DNA from: an uncultured Streptococcus sp.
GTDB lineage: Bacteria > Bacillota > Bacilli > Lactobacillales > Streptococcaceae
Direction of reading: 5' to 3'
Assembly (NCBI GenBank): GCA_916048145.1
Contig: CAJZGT010000022.1
Span: 1 to 12,855 of the forward strand
Length of the DNA stretch: 12,855 nt
Numbering within the stretch: position 1 is the stretch's first letter; every line of letters begins with the position of its first letter. The position numbers and the translations under genes were made by a program. Of the stretch, positions 1 through 7,092 are shown piece after piece. The notes under the pieces are model-generated. The model was not told where the DNA came from. It was given only the letters and a program-made list of their open reading frames with translations, and searched no databases.

Positions 1-947
1 ACTTCTGGAAGGAATCTTCTGAACTCGCTGCTAAATTGCTAGCAGACCGTAATGCCAAAGCAGAAGAAAAAATTAAGCAATTGCAAGAATTCGTAGCTCG
101 TTTCTCTGCCAATGCTTCCAAATCAAGACAAGCAACATCACGTAAGAAAATGCTTGATAAGATTGAACTAGAAGAGATTGTACCATCTAGTCGTAAATAT
201 CCATTTATCAACTTTAAAGCGGAGCGTGAGATTGGTAATGATCTCTTGACAGTAGAAAATCTAACTGTAAAGATTGATGGTGAGACTATTTTAGATAATA
301 TCAGCTTTATCTTGCGTCCAGGTGATAAGACAGCGCTTATTGGACAAAATGACATCCAAACGACTGCATTAATTCGTGCAATCATGGGAGACATTGACTA
401 TGAAGGAACTGTCAAGTGGGGAGTTACTACTAGCCGTTCTTACTTGCCAAAAGATAACTCGGCAGATTTTGCAGGAGGAGAGTCAATCCTTGACTGGTTG
501 CGTCAATTCGCAAGTAAAGAAGAAGATGACAATACTTTCCTACGTGGCTTCCTAGGCCGTATGCTCTTCTCTGGAGATGAGGTTAACAAACCTGTAAATG
601 TCTTGTCAGGGGGAGAAAAAGTTCGTGTCATGCTTTCAAAACTCATGCTCTTAAAATCAAATGTCCTTGTACTTGATGATCCAACAAATCACTTGGACTT
701 GGAATCTATCTCAAGCTTGAATGATGGATTGAAAAACTTTAAAGAATCAATCATCTTTGCCAGCCATGACCACGAGTTTATTCAAACTCTAGCCAACCAT
801 ATCATTGTCTTGTCTAAAAATGGCGTCATTGACCGTATCGATGAAACCTATGATGAATTCCTAGAAAATGCAGAAGTACAAGCAAAAGTTAAAGAACTTT
901 GGAAAAACTATATAAAACTTCAAAACTCAGTTGGGTTAACCAGCTGA
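1..947 (+). CDS. ABC-F family ATP-binding protein, C-terminal part (5' end outside window)
   Basis: This is the 3' part of a duplicated-ABC cytosolic ATPase. The frame is open from position 3, so the true start lies upstream. The visible part begins with a charged helical stretch typical of the ABC-F interdomain linker (about positions 3-200). The second ATP-binding domain follows: the Walker A region at 342-365 reads GQNDIQTT, the signature LSGGEKVR is at about 603-626, Walker B with the ABC-F hallmark LVLDDPTNHLD is at about 666-698, and the switch histidine is in FASHDHEF. There are no membrane segments, which fits ABC-F proteins (ribosome-associated factors) rather than transporters. Two deviations stand out: threonine replaces the Walker A lysine, and aspartate replaces the catalytic glutamate after Walker B. 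The protein resembles the YbiT-like branch. Its physiological role cannot be read from the sequence. The stop codon lies inside a hairpin. Confidence 0.88.
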   Translation, partial: FWKESSELAAKLLADRNAKAEEKIKQLQEFVARFSANASKSRQATSRKKMLDKIELEEIVPSSRKYPFINFKAEREIGNDLLTVENLTVKIDGETILDNISFILRPGDKTALIGQNDIQTTALIRAIMGDIDYEGTVKWGVTTSRSYLPKDNSADFAGGESILDWLRQFASKEEDDNTFLRGFLGRMLFSGDEVNKPVNVLSGGEKVRVMLSKLMLLKSNVLVLDDPTNHLDLESISSLNDGLKNFKESIIFASHDHEFIQTLANHIIVLSKNGVIDRIDETYDEFLENAEVQAKVKELWKNYIKLQNSVGLTS

Positions 948-952
948 GTTTT
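922..952 (+). terminator. hairpin at 3' end of the ABC-F gene
   Basis: The arms 922-934 and 940-952 pair over 13 positions, including one G-U pair, around a GTTAA loop. The stop codon of the ABC-F gene is within the right arm. A short T run (949-952) follows, interrupted by a C, so termination is probably partial. Only 20 bases separate it from the yfhO start, so read-through may supply yfhO transcription. Confidence 0.6.
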
Positions 953-972
953 CTAACATTTTATGAGGTAAC

Positions 973-3516
973 ATGAAATTATTTTTTAAAACATATTGGA
1001 CCTATTTTGTTTCTTTCATCATTCCCATAATCATTATGATAGGAGTATATCTATCTCAAGGTATCTACTGGAATAGCGATACATCTCCACTATTAGGAGA
1101 TGGGTTTCATCAATACGTTATTTTTGATATAGCCTTACGAAATATCCTACACGGAAATGGTAGTCTGTTTTACACCTTTACAAGTGGCCTCGGATTGAAT
1201 TTCTATGCCCTATCTAGTTATTACTTGGGAAGTTTCCTTTCACCTCTAGTTTACTTTTTTGATCTAACTAATATGCCAGATGCTGTCTATCTGACAACTC
1301 TCTTAAAATTTGGATTGATTGGACTGTCAACTTACTTTAGTTTAAATAAATTATTTCAATCGATTCCTAAGCCTTTAAAACTAGCTTTATCTACTTCCTA
1401 TGCTCTGATGAGTTTCACTGTCAGTCAATTAGAGATAAAAACCTGGCTAGATGTTTTTATCTTGATTCCTTTAATTATAACTGGTTTACATCTACTGATA
1501 ACTGAAAAGAAATTGCTATTGTACTTTACAAGTCTGTCAATCTTATTTATCCAAAACTATTATTTTGGCTATATGACAGCATTGTTTCTTATTTTCTGGT
1601 ATTTCTGTCAAATTTCGTGGGACTTTAAAACCCGAAAATCATCTGTTCTTGATTTTGTCGTGACCTCCTTTTTAGCTGGTATGGCTAGTTTGATTCTGAC
1701 TCTTCCTACTCTGTTTGATTTACAGACACATGGAGAAAAATTAACTGAAGTTACAAAGTTTCAAACTGAAAGTAGCTGGTATCTTGATCTCTTTGCTAAG
1801 CAATTCATTGGTTCCTTTGATACAACAAAGTATGGGGCTATCCCAATGATTTTCGTTGGACTACTTCCCTTTATTTTGATCATTTTATTTTTTACACTGA
1901 AAACTATTAAGTTTCACGTGAAACTTATCTATGCAATCTTCTTTACATTTCTAATTGCTAGCTTTTATATAGAAACTCTTGATTTATTTTGGCAAGGCAT
2001 GCATACTCCAAACATGTTTTTACATCGCTATGCTTGGATTTTTTCTACCTTGTTAATTTACACAGCAGCAGAAGTCTTAAATCGTCTGAAAGAAATTAAA
2101 ATCTGGAATTTTTTAGTTTCGCTTTTTCTTATAGTAACAGGATTTTTAGCTACCATCTATCTAAAATCACATTATTCTTTTTTAACAGATTTGAATATTC
2201 TGCTGACTCTTGAATTTTTGGTTGTCTATTCTCTTTTACTCCTTGCAGTTATCAAAAAGTTTATCTCTGTAAATCTATTTGCCATTCTAATCTCTTTATT
2301 TATAATGGTTGAAATGAGTTTAAATGCTTCATCTCAAATAGACGGAATTGCTAAGGAATGGGGATTTGCTTCTCGAAGTGCTTATATTCGAGATATCCCA
2401 GCTATGGAATCTTTCTCAACATATATTGGGAATCAATTTACTCGTACTGAGAAACTAGAGACTCAGACAGGAAATGACAGTATGAAATTCAACTACAATG
2501 GAATCTCTCAATTTTCATCTGTTCGAAATCGTTCAGCAAGCTCTACTTTGGATAAACTTGGGTTTAAATCCTCTGGGACTAATCTCAATCTCCGCTATGC
2601 AAATAATAGTATTTTGGCTGATAGTTTATTTGGTATCCAGTACGATATCTCAGACAGTCCTATTGATAAGTATGGTTTTAAAGATATCTATCAAAAAGAT
2701 AATCTTACCCTATATGAAAATCAATACTTTCTTCCGATTGCATTTGCTAGTCAATCTGTTTACAATGATGTCAAGTTCACTGAACACACTCTAGATAATC
2801 AGGCCTCGTTTTTAAATCAACTTGCTGACGTCAATTTTGATTATTTTTCTCCAATACCCTATGAAAAAACAGAGAATACTGATGATTTGATTAGTGTTAC
2901 AAGCTCTTCAAATGAGGATGCATCAATCCAGTATCAAATTGAAGTTCCAGAAAACAGTCAAGTTTATCTTTCTTTCACAAACCTTCACTTTTCTAATGAC
3001 AAACAAAAGAAGGTTGACATCCTTGTAAATGGAGAAAAGAAAACTTTTACAACTGATAATGCCTTCTCCTTCTTTAATCTAGGATATACAAAAGAGAAAA
3101 AAACTTTCAATATTCATGTTAGTTTCCCTGGAAATTCACAAGTATCATTTGAATCTCCTACCTTCTACCGTTTAGATACCCAAACTTTAACTGAGGCAAT
3201 TCAAAAAATTAAAGAACAACCAGTAACAGTATCGACTTCTAAAAACAAGGTTTTTGCTACATATGACGTCCAACAAGATACGTCTATTTTCTTCACCATT
3301 CCTTATGACAAAGGTTGGTCTGCCTACCAAGATGGTAAGAAAATAGAAATTAAACAAGCTCAAACTGGCTTTATGACGGTTGACGTTCCTAAGGGGAAAG
3401 GAACTATTACACTTTCCTTTATTCCCAATGGTTTTATTACTGGAACAATCTGTTCCTTTACTTCTCTCTTACTATTTGGAACCTATAATCACAAACGAAA
3501 GTTATATAAGGCTTAA
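973..3516 (+). CDS. YfhO-family multi-spanning membrane protein (putative GT-C type glycosyltransferase)
   Basis: This 847-residue protein has about a dozen hydrophobic segments in its first ~460 residues, a large hydrophilic extracytoplasmic region (about 465-815) and a final hydrophobic helix near the C-terminus. The first loop carries GDGFHQY (residues 42-48), the conserved acidic loop of this family. The C-terminal half ends in the family pattern PYDKGW...DG...GFMTVDVPKG...SFIPNG. YfhO proteins are GT-C-like enzymes; in Bacillus subtilis YfhO works with CsbB and GtcA in glycosylating lipoteichoic acid. No partner gene is visible here, so the substrate is unknown. A GAGGT ribosome site at 965-969 is only 3 bases from the ATG, which is tight, but the next ATG would remove the first membrane helix. 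A parS-like palindrome is embedded at 1908-1927. The family call is firm; the enzymatic role is inferred. Confidence 0.85.
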   Translation: MKLFFKTYWTYFVSFIIPIIIMIGVYLSQGIYWNSDTSPLLGDGFHQYVIFDIALRNILHGNGSLFYTFTSGLGLNFYALSSYYLGSFLSPLVYFFDLTNMPDAVYLTTLLKFGLIGLSTYFSLNKLFQSIPKPLKLALSTSYALMSFTVSQLEIKTWLDVFILIPLIITGLHLLITEKKLLLYFTSLSILFIQNYYFGYMTALFLIFWYFCQISWDFKTRKSSVLDFVVTSFLAGMASLILTLPTLFDLQTHGEKLTEVTKFQTESSWYLDLFAKQFIGSFDTTKYGAIPMIFVGLLPFILIILFFTLKTIKFHVKLIYAIFFTFLIASFYIETLDLFWQGMHTPNMFLHRYAWIFSTLLIYTAAEVLNRLKEIKIWNFLVSLFLIVTGFLATIYLKSHYSFLTDLNILLTLEFLVVYSLLLLAVIKKFISVNLFAILISLFIMVEMSLNASSQIDGIAKEWGFASRSAYIRDIPAMESFSTYIGNQFTRTEKLETQTGNDSMKFNYNGISQFSSVRNRSASSTLDKLGFKSSGTNLNLRYANNSILADSLFGIQYDISDSPIDKYGFKDIYQKDNLTLYENQYFLPIAFASQSVYNDVKFTEHTLDNQASFLNQLADVNFDYFSPIPYEKTENTDDLISVTSSSNEDASIQYQIEVPENSQVYLSFTNLHFSNDKQKKVDILVNGEKKTFTTDNAFSFFNLGYTKEKKTFNIHVSFPGNSQVSFESPTFYRLDTQTLTEAIQKIKEQPVTVSTSKNKVFATYDVQQDTSIFFTIPYDKGWSAYQDGKKIEIKQAQTGFMTVDVPKGKGTITLSFIPNGFITGTICSFTSLLLFGTYNHKRKLYKA
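1908..1927. promoter_or_regulatory. parS: parS site (ParB/Spo0J binding) inside yfhO
   Basis: This 20-bp perfect palindrome, TAAGTTTCACGTGAAACTTA, contains the 14-bp core GTTTCACGTGAAAC of the widely conserved bacterial parS. It is the only full match I found in the window. The ParB-family gene at 11487 encodes the expected binding protein. Pneumococcus has a few origin-proximal parS sites, one of them near comCDE, and this one appears equivalent. Confidence 0.9.
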
Positions 3517-3548
3517 AAAAATCGACCAATTAAGCGGTCGATTTTTTT
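3515..3548. terminator. bidirectional terminator shared by yfhO and pip
   Basis: The hairpin has a 13-bp perfect stem (3515-3527 with 3536-3548) and an 8-base loop. Seven A:T pairs at the base give a T run on both strands. The yfhO stop (3514-3516) and the convergent pip stop (3547-3549) both overlap its ends, so one hairpin serves two genes. Confidence 0.9.
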
Positions 3549-4269
3549 AATCTTCTTCCATTTTCTTAGGTTGATAGGCTAGCATACCTAAACCAATAAA
3601 TAGGGCTAATATCACAACAAGGAAAATGACTTGATGATGAATATTTCCTGTTATAGAGATTGTTTGTCGTAATCCCGAAACTGAATAACTCATTGGTAAC
3701 CAAGGATTGATGGCTCTAAAGAAATCATTTGTCAAAGCAAGTGGGTAAGTACCTGCACTTGATGCTAACTGTAATAAAAGCAAAATAAGAGAAAAGAAAG
3801 CTCCTATACGGCTATTCCATGTTGTTAAAGCAGTCACCATGGACATGAATACTAAACTTGTTAGGATAATGAGAATAAATGTTCTCATCTCATGATTAGC
3901 CTTTAGACCAATAAGATGAACTCCTCCATATACCAAAATTCCTGCCAAAACAGCTATAATACCATTTATTTCTGCTCGAGATTTCAACCAAGCCCAACGA
4001 CTCTCTGGATGACGTCCTGAAGGCAACTTCGCAAAGATCATATTCGTTGATATTGCTGCAACAAAGAGAGCAACTGATATCATATAAGGAGCCATTGCAA
4101 TTCCATTTACAGGAACTTGGTCATTGTCAGTTTTGGAGAGACTGAGTGGATTTGACAAAATCTCTGCATTTTGAGATTCCGTAGATGCTGATTTGAGTTG
4201 ATCACTATCATTACTTAGTCCTTGTCCTAAAGAAGCAACTCCTGTCTGTAAACCTTCCAATCCAGAAGT

Positions 4270-4584
4270 TAACTTTGTTCCACCTTCTGCTAGTTTCTCA
4301 GCTCCATCTGCCAATTTATTAGCTCCATTCTCTAATTGAGAAGCACCTGAAATTAACTGACTGGATTTATCAGCTAATTGGCCCGATCCTGACTGCAATT
4401 TATCAACTCCTGCTATCAATTCTTGACTCTTTTGATTCAATTGGTTAGAGCCAGTTGATAATTTTTCAATACCAGACACTAATTCTGGAGTTTTTTCAAC
4501 TAATTGACCAACTCCTGCTGTCAAGTTAGAAGATTTTTGTGTCAAGGTAGTTGAGCCTGAAACTAGTTGGTCCAAACTACCTGT
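4270..4584 (-). repeat. heptad tandem repeats in the C-terminal half of pip
   Basis: The translated segment shows G...L spaced every seven residues, grouped into five successive 21-residue units. Examples are TAGVGQLVEKTPELVSG, STGSNQLNQKSQELIAG and QSGSGQLADKSSQLISG. The pattern suggests a long helical stalk, as in other YhgE/Pip proteins. Confidence 0.75.
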
Positions 4585-5096
4585 CAAGGTGGAATTCTTT
4601 TCACTTAGTTGACTTGCGCCTTGAGAAACTTTATCAACACCTGCAGTATATGCATTTACACCTGATACAATCGACTGACTGGCAGGAACTAATTTACTAG
4701 TAACAGCTCCTTGTATTTCTGTTAATCCACTTGACAATCCTGTCAAAGAAGTAGAAGCAAGCGGTAATACTTGATTAGCTTGATTTTTTAATGTCGAAAG
4801 ATTTGAAGATTGATTTTGTAAGTTTTCCAAACTTCCCTGTAAACCTTGTACTAAAGCTATAATTGACTGAGCCGATTGAATACTATCAGTCGAATTTTGA
4901 GATACAGAAGCGCTTATCTCAGCTTGTTGCTCACTTGTCAATGATTGGTAAGCTGCTGTCGATTGAATATTGGCTAATGTAGTCGCTTTATCAGACTGAG
5001 CACTTGCTAACATTTGATTAGAAAGAGATACTATACTTGATAAAACAGAATCTAATTGTTTTGTATCTCCAACATCAATATTTTGAATAGCTTGAT

Positions 5097-5127
5097 TTAC
5101 TGATTTAGACCAGAAGATAATTGATTA
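5097..5127 (-). other. frameshift 2 in pip
   Basis: The middle frame ends ...INQLSSGLNQ-stop at 5097-5099, and the third frame is closed by a stop at 5125-5127, which bounds the lesion. Adding one base near 5100 would restore a smooth LNQ-VNQAIQN reading, so a single-base deletion is the simplest explanation. Confidence 0.8.
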
Positions 5128-5156
5128 ATTTGATCTTTTTGCTCAGACGAAGCATC

Positions 5157-5648
5157 TAACTTGCTAGAAAGTTGTTGAATCCCTTCACTTAATTGCTCCA
5201 CCCCCATTCGAAGTGTAGCTGATTGATTAGATAACTGATTAGCACCTGTTGCAAGACTTCCCACTCCATTGGTGTAGGCACTAACACCAGATGAAAATTG
5301 ATTAAGACCAGCATTAAGCTGAGAAACACCGCCAGTATAGGATTCTACACCAGTATATAACTGATTGATTCCTCTTACTAATTCAGGACTTTTAGAAGAT
5401 AATTGACCTAATCCGCTATCTAATTGACTCACTGCACCAGTATATGTAACTAAACCACTATTAAAATTCCCTAAGCCAAGATGAAGTTGTTCAACACCAG
5501 AGACATAAGAGGATAATCCTTTAGTAAACTGCTCCGTTCCATTTGAAAATGTTAAACTTGAATCTACTAAAGAGTGTAGGTTAGTAGTTAATGTTTGACT
5601 TCCTGCCACTAACTGATTCGCTCCATCAGTTAGTTTTTCACTACCAGA
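5157..5648 (-). repeat. heptad tandem repeats in the N-terminal half of pip
   Basis: A second block of seven-residue repeats, such as GANQLVAG, GVEQLHLG and GVSQLNAG, encodes the first half of the extracytoplasmic stalk. It ends just before the second frameshift. The units are more diverged, with Y or F sometimes in place of L. Confidence 0.7.
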
Positions 5649-5895
5649 CGCTGCTTGACTCATACCATCCTTTAAATCAATCATTTTGTTAAATAAAGCT
5701 TTAGTATAGGTCTCGGTTACATTGGTAGAAACATTCTGCTTTAATTGTGTCATTGCAGAATCACTCATCTTGCTTGCAATAAAGCTATGACCACTTGAAG
5801 TCTGATAATCGATTTGCATTTGCTCTGGGTGATCCGTTAAAATAGAAGCTGCTTTTTCAGATAGATCACTTGGTAAAGTCACTACCATATAATAA

Positions 5896-5927
5896 TCACC
5901 GTCTTCTAGACCCTTCTTCTTCATCTA
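5896..5927 (-). other. frameshift 1 in pip
   Basis: The upstream frame is open to its stop at 5896-5898, and the downstream frame is open only from 5927, so the lesion lies in this interval. It contains a GAA triplet tract followed by GGG (5911-5922). The frame change equals a gain of one base or a loss of two modulo three. An eight-base loss between GAAG repeats, or one extra G, would each explain it. Confidence 0.8.
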
Positions 5928-6193
5928 CAAAATGAAAATCCAAGGTTTTATTTTCTTTTAAATTGGACACCATGTCTTTTCCTATAGACATGCTATTACC
6001 ATTATAGGAAGCCTCTTTATCATTATTGACAACTGCCACAGGTAAGTCAGACAATTGACCATATGGATCCCACATTGATGACAAAAATATGATATTGTAC
6101 AGAGCTGGAATAAGAGAAATCCCTATCATGACAATAATAAAGGTTGGTTTTTTAAAAATTGCTTTCCATTCTTTAAACATAGTTTCTCCTTTT

Positions 6194-6210
6194 TTACACA
6201 TATTGTCTAA
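6194..6210. promoter_or_regulatory. operator O1 candidate (TetR-type, pip side)
   Basis: TTACACATATTGTCTAA matches O2 at 15 of 17 positions. It lies between the pip promoter and the pip ribosome site, and also covers the expected -35 region of the regulator's own promoter. It is the likely site through which the neighbouring TetR protein represses pip and possibly itself. Confidence 0.65.
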
Positions 6211-6215
6211 AATTT

Positions 6216-6224
6216 TGATATAAT
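6216..6224 (+). promoter_or_regulatory. extended -10 promoter for the TetR-family gene
   Basis: TGATATAAT is a perfect extended -10 (TGnTATAAT). No good -35 is seen, which extended -10 promoters tolerate. The start would be near 6231, giving a leader of about 77 bases that contains palindrome O2. The -10 boxes of the divergent promoters are only a few bases apart. Confidence 0.6.
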
Positions 6225-6226
6225 AG

Positions 6227-6255
6227 ATTATACATTAAAAAATCTAAATTACAAG
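6227..6255 (-). promoter_or_regulatory. putative pip promoter
   Basis: On the minus strand a consensus TATAAT (6232 to 6227) is preceded, after 16 bases, by TTGTAA (4 of 6 to the -35 consensus). Transcription would start near 6220, just upstream of palindrome O1 (6194-6210), so a repressor bound there would sit directly downstream of the start. Confidence 0.6.
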
Positions 6256-6270
6256 ATAAAAAATCCATTT

Positions 6271-6287
6271 TTAGACATATAGTCTAA
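6271..6287. promoter_or_regulatory. operator O2 candidate (TetR-type, regulator side)
   Basis: TTAGACATATAGTCTAA has perfect 6-bp arms around a 5-bp centre. It sits in the leader of the TetR-family gene, 10 bases before its AAGGAGG ribosome site. Together with O1 it suggests autoregulation plus control of pip. Confidence 0.7.
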
Positions 6288-6307
6288 TTTGTTTACAAGG
6301 AGGAAAT

Positions 6308-6850
6308 ATGCAAGAAAGTAACAAACGCTTAAAAACAAAGCGAACTATTGAAAATGCTATGGTACAATTACTGATGGAACAGCCATTTGATCAAATTTCT
6401 ACTGTCAAGTTAGCAGAAAAAGCCGGAATTAGTCGTTCCAGCTTCTATACTCACTATAAGGATAAATATGATATGATTGAGCACTATCAAAGCAAGCTAT
6501 TTCATACATTTGAATATATTTTTCAAAAACATGCTCATCACAAAAGAGATGCTATTTTAGAAGTATTTGAATATCTAGAGTCAGAACCACTTCTAGCTGC
6601 TCTTCTTTCTGAAAACGGTACCAAAGAAATCCAAAATTTCTTACGAAATAAACTTCATATCATGCTCAGTACAGATTTACAGAAGCGATTTATGCAACTA
6701 AATCTCAATACAACTGAATTAGAATACAGTAGCATCTATCTAACTCACGCACTTTTTGGTGTCTGCCAAACTTGGATTGCACATGGAAAAAAAGAAAGTC
6801 CTCAAGAAATAACAGACTTCCTTATGAAAATGCTTGGTGATACAAATTGA
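6308..6850 (+). CDS. TetR/AcrR-family transcriptional regulator
   Basis: The product is a 180-residue, all-helical protein. The N-terminal DNA-binding domain (about residues 10-56) shows the TetR pattern: a first helix TIENAMVQLLMEQPF, then ISTVKLAEKAGISRSSFYTHYKDKYDMI as helix-turn-helix. The C-terminal ligand/dimer domain is typical in length but has no recognisable ligand signature. The start is well set by AAGGAGG at 6297-6303. The gene is divergent from pip across about 130 bases that carry two matching palindromes, so local repression of pip and of itself is the likely role. The inducer is unknown. The regulator is intact although its presumed target gene is broken, so it may have other targets or the pip damage may be recent. 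Confidence 0.88.
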   Translation: MQESNKRLKTKRTIENAMVQLLMEQPFDQISTVKLAEKAGISRSSFYTHYKDKYDMIEHYQSKLFHTFEYIFQKHAHHKRDAILEVFEYLESEPLLAALLSENGTKEIQNFLRNKLHIMLSTDLQKRFMQLNLNTTELEYSSIYLTHALFGVCQTWIAHGKKESPQEITDFLMKMLGDTN

Positions 6851-6855
6851 TACAA

Positions 6856-6883
6856 AAAAGGGAACAACACTGTGTTCCCTTTT
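6856..6883. terminator. terminator between the TetR-family gene and tRNA-Asn
   Basis: The 11-bp stem AAAAGGGAACA / TGTTCCCTTTT (6856-6866 with 6873-6883) encloses a 6-base loop. A:T pairs at the base give T runs on both strands, so it can end the regulator transcript and the convergent tRNA transcript. Confidence 0.85.
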
Positions 6884-6890
6884 ATCTATA

Positions 6891-6964
6891 CTCCGCCAGT
6901 AGGACTCGAACCTACGACATCATGATTAACAGTCATGCGCTACTACCAACTGAGCTATGGCGGA
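6891..6964 (-). tRNA. tRNA-Asn (anticodon GTT)
   Basis: This 74-base tRNA has acceptor TCCGCCA pairing with TGGCGGA, discriminator G, the T-arm GTAGG/CCTAC with loop TTCGAGT, and anticodon loop CTGTTAA (anticodon at 6928-6930). CCA is not encoded. It follows tRNA-Glu by five bases in the same transcript. Confidence 0.96.
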
Positions 6965-6969
6965 TAAAA

Positions 6970-7041
6970 TAGTCCGTACGGGATTCGAACCCGTGTTACC
7001 GCCGTGAAAAGGCGGTGTCTTAACCCCTTGACCAACGGACC
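6970..7041 (-). tRNA. tRNA-Glu (anticodon TTC)
   Basis: This 72-base tRNA has acceptor GGTCCGT pairing with ACGGACT (one G-U pair), discriminator A, anticodon stem CCGCC/GGCGG with loop TTTTCAC (anticodon at 7006-7008), and a standard TTCGAAT T-loop. CCA is not encoded. It is the first tRNA after comE. Confidence 0.96.
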
Positions 7042-7064
7042 TTCTATCTGTAGCAGATATAACC

Positions 7065-7092
7065 ATTATATCAATTTCTTACTAATTGTCAA
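7065..7092 (-). promoter_or_regulatory. strong promoter of the tRNA-Glu/tRNA-Asn pair
   Basis: A consensus TTGACA (7092-7087) and TATAAT (7070-7065) are separated by 16 bases, with a TGA extended -10 motif. The -35 begins right after the comE stop (7093). The start would be near 7058, giving a leader of about 17 bases that contains a small ATCTG/CAGAT hairpin. Confidence 0.85.

Larger units (their letters stand above)
3547..6180 (-). pseudogene. pip: YhgE/Pip-family membrane protein, interrupted by two frameshifts
   Basis: The gene is read from ATG at 6180, which has an AGGAG site (6186-6190) five bases upstream; an in-frame ATG at 6201 lacks one. The first frame encodes MFKEWKAIFKKP, a membrane helix and the start of the Pip extracytoplasmic domain, then stops at 5896. 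The next frame continues the same domain (GLEDGDYYMVVTLPSDLSEKA) and stops at 5097. The third resumes at about 5097-5127 and runs to 3547, ending in about five membrane helices of the ABC-2-like type. Between the membrane parts lie long heptad-type repeats (G...L every seven residues). The intact protein would be about 880 residues, normal for the family. Lactococcal Pip is a phage receptor, and EsaA of type VII secretion is a relative; the streptococcal role is unknown. Two separate lesions argue against programmed frameshifting, but sequencing error is possible. Confidence 0.85.

Noticed and set aside
1405..1425. Second parS half-site (GTTTCAC) in yfhO
   Set aside because: Only one arm matches; the other half of the palindrome is absent.
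2498..2794. 98-codon open frame within yfhO, same strand
   Set aside because: It is an out-of-frame shadow of the well-supported yfhO gene, with no ribosome site or recognisable domain.
5896..5927. Programmed ribosomal frameshifting in pip
   Set aside because: Neither junction has a typical slippery heptamer with a following stem, and the two shifts are in different directions, so mutation or sequencing error is simpler.
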